Positions 36,201-40,096 of a stretch of DNA of 40,096 bases are shown one piece after another. The notes under the pieces were generated by a model that saw only the letters and a program-made list of their open reading frames with translations, ran no database searches and was not told the DNA's origin. The stretch spans positions 1 to 40,096 of the forward strand of contig JAJXUE010000029.1 in assembly GCA_021783135.1 (NCBI GenBank), read 5' to 3'. Source of the stretch: Bacillota bacterium. GTDB lineage: Bacteria; Bacillota; Desulfitobacteriia; Desulfitobacteriales; JAJXUE01. Position 1 is the first letter of the stretch. Each line of letters begins with the position of its first letter. Position numbers and translations under genes: made by a program.

Positions 36201-36892
36201 ATATTATGGTTTATCTCATTTATAAAGGGCTTGAGCCCAGTAAAGCGTTTAAGATCATGGAGGGTGTGCGCAAAGGCAAGGGAGTTAAAGAAGAGGATAT
36301 TGCTGAGATGCGGGCCAATGCTGTACCGGAATGGTATATCGATTCTTGTCTTAAGATTAAGTATATGTTTCCTAAAGCACATGCCGTAGCTTACGTTACT
36401 ATGGCTTTTCGCATCGCTTGGTTTAAGGTGTATCATCCGGAAGCTTTCTACGCCACCTTTTTTACCGTGCGGGCCGATGAGTTTGATGCTGATTTAATCA
36501 CGCAAGGTTTACACGCGTGCAAACGGCGAATCGAAGAAATTGAGCGGAAAGGTAATGAAGCCTCGGCTAAAGAAAAAAATCTGGTCACTATTTTAGAACT
36601 GGCGGTGGAAATGTACTGCCGTAAAATCAAACTGCTGCGGGTTGATTTGCAGAATTCCGATGCGACTAGTTTCAAAATATGTGCGGATGGTATTCAGCCA
36701 CCGTTCGCGTCGTTGCAAGGTCTTGGGTCAACAGCTGCTGGGAGTATTGTAGCCGCCCGCCAGGACGAGCCCTTTCAGTCTATTGAAGATTTACGCGTCA
36801 GAGCGCGGCTCAGTAAAACCATAATTGATATTATGAACGTACATGGGTGTCTCCAAGGCTTGCCGGATACGAACCAGATGTCCCTATTTTAG
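33212..36892 (+). CDS. polC: DNA polymerase III PolC-type, without the 3'-5' exonuclease domain
   Basis: PolC is the replicative polymerase of low-GC Gram-positive bacteria. GTG 33212 after GGAGGG gives 1226 residues, about 200 fewer than Bacillus PolC. Order: N-terminal region (about 1-210), OB fold (about 225-310, VILQGQVFGFE), PHP domain (VELHLHTKMS with His324 and His326, AITDHG, GDVHF), a zinc module (Cys701, Cys704, Cys726, Cys729), the palm with Asp755 and Asp757 (PDIDLNFSGD), fingers, and C-terminal helix-hairpin-helix region ending in the beta-clamp-type QMSLF. The exonuclease normally inserted in PHP is missing: GVEAYLVDDD at 381-390 goes straight to RKSRHCILLAKN from 400. Confidence 0.95.
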   Translation: MSETSLALLDAIDWQDFDPAIAGILRQANIKKVQLLKSQGKWIVYLDLAEIVDRAELSRLADDLRSLVPGIKYVEVIPSYHAWGGTLTELYHNHWSQVVAALAERLAALASVQYQIDGSKLRIATANEVSLQFLQAKGCTNLVPQYLRETFGLDVQVELVVNPDASRPEDILLQATATEQAMLAQIRREENVPATKEKPPGEAIFGRTFTSDAIPLQEVQDEERSVILQGQVFGFESRLLKSGRSLVIFNISDNTDSISVKIFDAEKGTLAQSGLIHDGMWVKVRGPVQYDKFSQELTLMARDIMPHSPQQRQDLAAEKRVELHLHTKMSTMDAIGGVTDLVKRAAKWGHPAVAITDHGVVQAFPEAVEAAQKAGIKLIYGVEAYLVDDDPALSIPIEKRKSRHCILLAKNSVGLYNLYQLITASHLQHFHRTPRMPRSLIQAHREGLIIGSACEAGELIRAYLDGADREKLKQIAGFYDYFELQPVGNNKFLVKNGTFHSMEQLRDINRTVVSLGEDLGLPVVATGDVHFLDPEDEVYRRILMAGKGFEDADDQAPLYFKTTQEMLEEFSYLGEAKATEVVIANPRGIADQIEQLKPFPDELFSPVIPGAEQQIQDMTLSKAAELYGNPLPIVVQKRIDKELNSIIHNGFSVLYLIAHLLVKKSNEDGYLVGSRGSVGSSLVATFTGITEVNPLPPHYRCLNCKHNEFIEDGTYGSGADMPDKNCPSCGGVLAKDGHDIPFETFLGFKGDKVPDIDLNFSGDYQGRAHKFTEELFGKENVFRAGTIATIADKTAFGFVKNYLEERGIKVRTAHMTRLVNGCTGVKRTTGQHPGGLMVIPKECRVHDFTPLQRPADDVKSDTITTHFDYHSISGRLVKLDILGHDDPTVIKMLEDLTGVDAKQIPLDEPQVMSLFSSPQALGVLPEDINSVTGTFGIPEFGTKFVRQMLEDTQPRTFSDLVRISGLSHGTDVWLGNAQDLVRSGTANIADIIACRDDIMVYLIYKGLEPSKAFKIMEGVRKGKGVKEEDIAEMRANAVPEWYIDSCLKIKYMFPKAHAVAYVTMAFRIAWFKVYHPEAFYATFFTVRADEFDADLITQGLHACKRRIEEIERKGNEASAKEKNLVTILELAVEMYCRKIKLLRVDLQNSDATSFKICADGIQPPFASLQGLGSTAAGSIVAARQDEPFQSIEDLRVRARLSKTIIDIMNVHGCLQGLPDTNQMSLF

Positions 36893-36901
36893 AAGTAAAG
36901 G

Positions 36902-36930
36902 TTGATTCGCTTTTGGCACTGTGTTATACT
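36902..36930 (+). promoter_or_regulatory. Sigma-A-type promoter for the rimP-nusA-infB operon
   Basis: TTGATT (36902-36907) and TATACT (36925-36930) are 17 bases apart, just after the polC stop. This is the best promoter match in the window. Confidence 0.8.
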
Positions 36931-36972
36931 AAAAGCGGTTAATTTTGTGCGGCATATTCATGGTATTGCGTG

Positions 36973-37042
36973 AAAGAGTGGGTAAAAGCCCACTCTTTAG
37001 TGTTACCTGAGCATTTACCCGAGGTATATTTTGGCAATATAC
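36973..37042 (+). promoter_or_regulatory. Two hairpins in the rimP leader, candidate attenuator
   Basis: AAAGAGTGGG (36973-36982) pairs with CCCACTCTTT (36989-36998), 10 bp with a 6-base loop. A second hairpin, GTATATT (37024-37030) with AATATAC (37036-37042), follows. Neither has a clear T-tract, so they may be a pause or binding site and not a simple terminator. Control by NusA is a natural idea but is not shown. Confidence 0.5.
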
Positions 37043-37107
37043 AATCTAAACTACTAAAGATAGCGTAGAAGCTGCAATGTTTTTGTAACAGAAAGGTGGT
37101 TGCTGAT

Positions 37108-37566
37108 TTGAAAAGCAAAGTGGAAGAACAGGTAACGACCTTAGTCGAGCCTTACATACGGCAACAGGGATTAGAATTGGTAGATGTTGAATATGTAAAG
37201 GAAGGTGCCCATTGGTATCTAAGAATTTTTATCGACAAAGCAGGTGGGGTGGAGCTGAGCGACTGCCAGGCAGTGAGTATCTTGGTAAGCGAAAAACTCG
37301 ACCAGGCTGATCCGGTTAATCAGGCGTATCTTTTGGAAGTATCTTCGCCTGGCTTGGAACGCCCGTTAAAAAAAGACGAGGATTTCGCCACGTATAAGGG
37401 AAGTTTGGTTACAGTGCATACCTATGCACCTTATCAGGGCTACAAAGAATTTACAGGTAATTTAGTGGGGCTGGAAGAAGGACAAATTGTGTTGGAACAT
37501 GCTGGGACCAAAGTTGCCATTCCTCAACAACAGGTCAGCAAGACACATTTAGCGGTCGAGTTTTAA
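37108..37566 (+). CDS. rimP: Ribosome maturation factor RimP
   Basis: RimP assists 30S assembly. The 152-residue protein shows the family pattern LVEPYIRQQGLELVDVEYVKEG (quoted in part), WYLRIFIDKAGGV, SDCQAVSILVSEKLD, YLLEVSSPGLERPLKKDEDF and, in the C-terminal SH3-like domain, FTGNLVGLEEGQIVLE. The frame opens at GTG 37096 within the ribosome binding site GAAAGGTGG; TTG 37108 is the better start. It is the first gene of the rimP-nusA-ylxR-L7Ae-infB operon. Confidence 0.95.
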   Translation: MKSKVEEQVTTLVEPYIRQQGLELVDVEYVKEGAHWYLRIFIDKAGGVELSDCQAVSILVSEKLDQADPVNQAYLLEVSSPGLERPLKKDEDFATYKGSLVTVHTYAPYQGYKEFTGNLVGLEEGQIVLEHAGTKVAIPQQQVSKTHLAVEF

Positions 37567-37617
37567 GCTAGGCCTTATAGTTTATCCTGCACAATAAAAT
37601 AGGGAGGCAAGTTAAAA

Positions 37618-38934
37618 ATGAATCTGGAATTTATCGAAGCTTTGCAGGAACTGGAAAAGCAGAAGGGTATTGCAGCTGAAGTGCTACTTGAAGCGATTGA
37701 GGCAGCATTGATTTCCGCTTACAAGAAAAACTTTGGTTCACTGCAAAATGTGCGCGTACATATTGAAAGGTCTACGGGTGAAATTAAGGTTTATGCGCGT
37801 AAATCAGTGGTGGTAGATGTTGACGATGAGCGGGCAGAAGTAAGTCTTGAGGATGCGCGTAAAATAGATCTCAACTATGAACTTGATGATGTAGTGGAAT
37901 ATGAAGTTACCCCGCGTGATTTCGGTCGTATTGCGGCGCAAACCGCAAAGCAAGTCGTAGTGCAACGTATCCGTGAGGCTGAACGCGGCCTTATTTTTGA
38001 TGAATTTATTAACCGTGAAGGTGATATAGTTACTGGGGTGGTCCAACGGATCGAACAAAAAAATGTGTTGATTGATTTGGGCAAAGTTGAGGCCGCGCTC
38101 GGTCCGCAGGAACAAATTCCGGGCGAAATCTATCACTTTAATGACCGGGTAAAAACCTATATTGTAGAAGTGAAGAAAACTACCAAGGGACCGCAAATTC
38201 TGGTGTCGCGAACTCATCCTGGCTTGCTTAAGCGCTTGTTTGAGTTGGAAGTGCCGGAAATCTTTGACGGAGTTGTGGAAATCAAGGCCGTGGCGCGTGA
38301 AGCCGGGGCCCGCTCCAAAATTGCCGTGCACTCGAGGGATGAAAACGTAGATCCCGTTGGAGCTTGTGTCGGACCTAAGGGTATGCGGGTCCAAACCATT
38401 GTCACGGAACTTAAAGGTGAAAAAATTGACATCGTACGTTGGTCGCCGGAGCCGGAAAAATTCGTGGCCAATGCGTTGTCACCGGCTAAAGTGCTTTCTG
38501 TCAGTATAATCGAAAATCATAAAGTGGCTCAAGTTGTTGTACCTGACTACCAGCTCTCTTTGGCCATCGGTAAAGAAGGTCAAAATGCCCGTCTGGCAGC
38601 CAAATTAACCGGTTGGAAAATTGATATTAAGAGTGAAAGTCAAGTGGGCAATTATCAGGATCAGTATGACGCCAATTATTATGACGAATATGACGGCGAA
38701 GAAGAGTACTATGATGAGAACTCCGAATATAATGGCGATGGGTACGAGTACACAGAAGAACAAGCCGCTAATGGGGACTACCTGGAATACAGTGATGAGG
38801 GATATGAGCAAGCTGAATATGCGGGAGCTGAGTTAAATCAAGCACCGCCCGTTTCAGTTCCGAATGAAGTGTCGGAACCAGCTGTTGCTGTGGATACAGA
38901 GGCAAGTCCGAAGAAGAAGAAACGTGGTAGGTGA
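37618..38934 (+). CDS. nusA: Transcription termination/antitermination factor NusA with a Tyr/acid-rich tail
   Basis: NusA binds RNA polymerase and nascent RNA and controls pausing and termination. The start is ATG 37618 after AGGGAGG. Residues 1-125 are the polymerase-binding NTD, about 130-200 the S1 domain (GDIVTGVVQRIEQKNVLIDLG in part), and about 205-340 two KH domains (ARSKIAVHSRDENVDPVGAC in part and AIGKEGQNARLAAKLTGWKID). Typical Bacillota NusA ends near residue 345-370. Here residues 342-438 form an added tail with about 14 tyrosines among Asp, Glu and Asn, then a Pro/Val/Glu part, ending in the basic KKKKRGR. The gene overlaps or abuts ylxR. Confidence 0.95.
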   Translation: MNLEFIEALQELEKQKGIAAEVLLEAIEAALISAYKKNFGSLQNVRVHIERSTGEIKVYARKSVVVDVDDERAEVSLEDARKIDLNYELDDVVEYEVTPRDFGRIAAQTAKQVVVQRIREAERGLIFDEFINREGDIVTGVVQRIEQKNVLIDLGKVEAALGPQEQIPGEIYHFNDRVKTYIVEVKKTTKGPQILVSRTHPGLLKRLFELEVPEIFDGVVEIKAVAREAGARSKIAVHSRDENVDPVGACVGPKGMRVQTIVTELKGEKIDIVRWSPEPEKFVANALSPAKVLSVSIIENHKVAQVVVPDYQLSLAIGKEGQNARLAAKLTGWKIDIKSESQVGNYQDQYDANYYDEYDGEEEYYDENSEYNGDGYEYTEEQAANGDYLEYSDEGYEQAEYAGAELNQAPPVSVPNEVSEPAVAVDTEASPKKKKRGR

Positions 38935-38939
38935 GCCGG

Positions 38940-39203
38940 GTGAAAGTTAAGAAAATTCCGCTGCGCATGTGTCTTGGTTGTCAGCAAATGAAACCAAAAC
39001 GTGAACTGATTCGGGTTGTAAAAAGTTCTGAAGGTGAGATCTCACTGGACACTACGGGTAAACGCAATGGGCGCGGAGCTTATGTATGCCCTCAACTCGA
39101 CTGCTTTGACAAGGCGGTTAAGGCGAAGCGGTTTGAGCGTGCCTTTGAGCACGCTATTCCGCCGGAAGTCTACGCCGCGCTGCGTTCGCGTCTGGAGGAA
39201 TAA
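38940..39203 (+). CDS. ylxR: YlxR family RNA-binding protein (RnpM)
   Basis: The 87-residue protein begins MKVKKIPLRMCLGCQQMKPK and continues RELIRVVKSSEG, then GRGAYVCPQLDCFDKAVKAKRFERAF, the standard YlxR fold with a conserved GRGAYVC motif. It has been described as an RNA-binding modulator of RNase P in Bacillota. The GTG at 38931 overlaps the nusA stop, but GTG 38940 matches the family start and has AGGTGA upstream. It has 2 bases to the L7Ae-like gene. Confidence 0.93.
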   Translation: MKVKKIPLRMCLGCQQMKPKRELIRVVKSSEGEISLDTTGKRNGRGAYVCPQLDCFDKAVKAKRFERAFEHAIPPEVYAALRSRLEE

Positions 39204-39205
39204 GG

Positions 39206-39520
39206 GTGCAAGCAAAGGTAGCTGCTCTATTGGGCTTTGCCAGTAAGTCCAAAAAACTAGTTTCAGGGGAATCTGCCGCAGAAGCGATGTTGAAAAAGGG
39301 TAAGGCCAAGTTGGTCATTCTGGCTGCTGATTTAGCTGTTAACAGCCAGGTTAAATATAGACAGTGGTGTACAGACTTGGGAGTTCCCGTCTTAATTATG
39401 GGTACAAAACAAGTTTTAGGAATTAGCATCGGCCTATCGCCGCGCAGCATAGTAGTGGTCACGGATGGGAAATTTGCGCAAAGTATTTTGCAAGTGGAGG
39501 GATCTTTGGCGAAAGAATAG
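39206..39520 (+). CDS. L7Ae/L30e/S12e-family RNA-binding protein (YlxQ type)
   Basis: The 104-residue protein has the L7Ae-like fold: KVAALLGFASKSKKLVSGESAAEAMLKKGKAKLVILAADLA (quoted discontinuously in the family order), then VPVLIMGTKQVLGISIG and SIVVVTDGKFA. Relatives bind kink-turn RNAs. The position between ylxR and infB is the one typical of ylxQ. The start is GTG 39206 with GAGGAATAAGG before it. Confidence 0.92.
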   Translation: MQAKVAALLGFASKSKKLVSGESAAEAMLKKGKAKLVILAADLAVNSQVKYRQWCTDLGVPVLIMGTKQVLGISIGLSPRSIVVVTDGKFAQSILQVEGSLAKE

Positions 39521-39547
39521 GGTTTGAAATAATATGGGGGTGGTTGC

Positions 39548-40096
39548 ATGGCAAAAATCAGAATACACGAATTAGCAAAGGAATTGGATATCAGTAGTAA
39601 AGATATAATAACGCGGTTGGCGACACTGGGAGTGGAAGTTAAAAATCACATGAGTACAGTAGAACCTGAAGATATAGACCGTCTAAAATCAACACTCAGG
39701 GTTAAACCCCAAACGGAGAATGCCAATCCGGAAACAAGGCGACCGGCTGGACCGGTAAATACCGCTGGGAGAACCGAAGGACAGCGCCCGGAAAGCTTCC
39801 AAGGCCAACGCCCGCAGGGACCGCGTCCGGAAGGCTTCCAAGGCCAACGCCCGCAGGGGCCGCGTCCGGAGGGCTTCCAAGGCCAACGTCCGCAGGGACC
39901 GCGCCCGGAAGGCTTCCAAGGTCAACGTCCGCAGGGACCGCGTCCGGAAGGTTTCCAAGGCCAACGCCCGCAGGGGCCGCGTCCGGAAGGTTTCCAAGGC
40001 CAACGCCCGCAGGGGCCGCGTCCGGAGGGCTTCCAAGGTCAACGCCCGCAGGGGCCGCGTCCGGAAGGCTTCCAAGGTCAACGCCAGCAGGGACCG
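39548..40096 (+). CDS. infB: Translation initiation factor IF-2, N-terminal part (runs off the window)
   Basis: The start is ATG 39548 after GGGGGTGG. The first 183 residues are seen. Residues 1-50 are the IF2_N module ([34 protein letters not shown]). Residues about 57-80 are a linker and from residue 80 a Pro/Gln/Gly/Arg repeat of 13 residues ([13 protein letters not shown]) runs to the window edge. The GTPase domain and C-terminal domains lie beyond base 40096. IF-2 brings initiator tRNA to the 30S. The linker between IF2_N and the G domain is variable in all bacteria, but a regular minisatellite-coded repeat is unusual. Confidence 0.95.
   Translation, partial: MAKIRIHELAKELDISSKDIITRLATLGVEVKNHMSTVEPEDIDRLKSTLRVKPQTENANPETRRPAGPVNTAGRTEGQRPESFQGQRPQGPRPEGFQGQRPQGPRPEGFQGQRPQGPRPEGFQGQRPQGPRPEGFQGQRPQGPRPEGFQGQRPQGPRPEGFQGQRPQGPRPEGFQGQRQQGP
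39806..40096 (+). repeat. 39-bp in-frame minisatellite in infB
   Basis: Units begin at 39806, 39845, 39884, 39923, 39962, 40001, 40040 and 40079, so 39 bp apart without exception: seven complete copies and the start of an eighth cut by the window edge. A partial degenerate copy precedes them at about 39784. Units differ only by a few synonymous third-position changes, except the last, where CCG becomes CAG. Confidence 0.95.

Noticed and set aside
37804-38394. Minus-strand open frame of 196 codons opposite nusA
   Set aside because: No domain and no ribosome binding site; it lies inside highly conserved nusA.
39689-40081. Minus-strand open frame with regular repeats opposite infB
   Set aside because: Its periodic [13 protein letters not shown]-type sequence is only the reverse reading of the 39-bp infB repeat; there is no start context.
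39806-40096. CRISPR array
   Set aside because: The 39-bp units are directly adjacent with no spacers, in frame with infB, and no cas genes are near.

Overview
The window is about 40 kb of chromosome from a spore-forming Bacillota, most like Clostridia or Negativicutes. The evidence for this is a short alpha/beta-type SASP gene, CodY in a xerC-hslV-hslU-codY operon, PolC-type DNA polymerase, TrmFO, the dxr-rseP-ispG-proS-polC order, the rimP-nusA-ylxR-L7Ae-infB operon, strong AGGAGG ribosome binding sites and frequent TTG/GTG starts. Base composition is near 46-48% GC by eye. No rRNA, tRNA, insertion sequence, prophage or CRISPR array was seen. Almost all genes run on the plus strand; three small genes run on the minus strand. 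No gap between genes exceeds about 220 bases.

Layout. (1) 1-4.5 kb, accessory: the end of a sensor histidine kinase, a secreted DUF2680 protein (minus), a membrane-anchored polysaccharide deacetylase fused to TPR repeats, a UPF0145/YbjQ protein (minus), then methylglyoxal synthase with N-acetylglucosamine-6-phosphate deacetylase. (2) 4.5-13.8 kb: comM and dprA, both linked to DNA uptake and recombination, are often neighbours but are here separated by an NlpC/P60 hydrolase, a LysE-type exporter, a SASP gene (minus), an endonuclease-IV-like protein, a DUF3786 protein, and a three-gene NHEJ operon (Ku, ATP-dependent ligase, primase-polymerase). (3) 13.8-21.2 kb: topA, trmFO, xerC, hslV, hslU, codY. 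(4) 21.2-25.2 kb: a small membrane protein, then rpsB, tsf, pyrH, frr, a small PASTA-like protein and a 2[4Fe-4S] ferredoxin. (5) 25.2-36.9 kb: uppS, cdsA, an AI-2E-family membrane protein, dxr, rseP, ispG, proS, polC, covering polyprenyl and phospholipid precursor synthesis, MEP isoprenoid enzymes, site-2 proteolysis, tRNA charging and replication. (6) 36.9-40.1 kb: rimP, nusA, ylxR, an L7Ae-like gene and the 5' part of infB.

How they work together. Regions 3 to 6 are core growth functions (translation, transcription elongation, replication, isoprenoids and membrane lipids), punctuated by clear hairpin terminators or attenuators and two good sigma-A-type promoters (before rpsB and before rimP). 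The distinctive part is region 2: spore DNA protection (SASP), AP-site repair and NHEJ genes lie together, and both the SASP gene and the ku operon have upstream sequences resembling sigma-G promoters. That suggests a set of genes for maintaining the dormant genome, although co-regulation is inferred. Other unusual points are a PolC without its usual inserted 3'-5' exonuclease, a tyrosine- and acid-rich tail on NusA, and a 39-bp in-frame minisatellite in infB.
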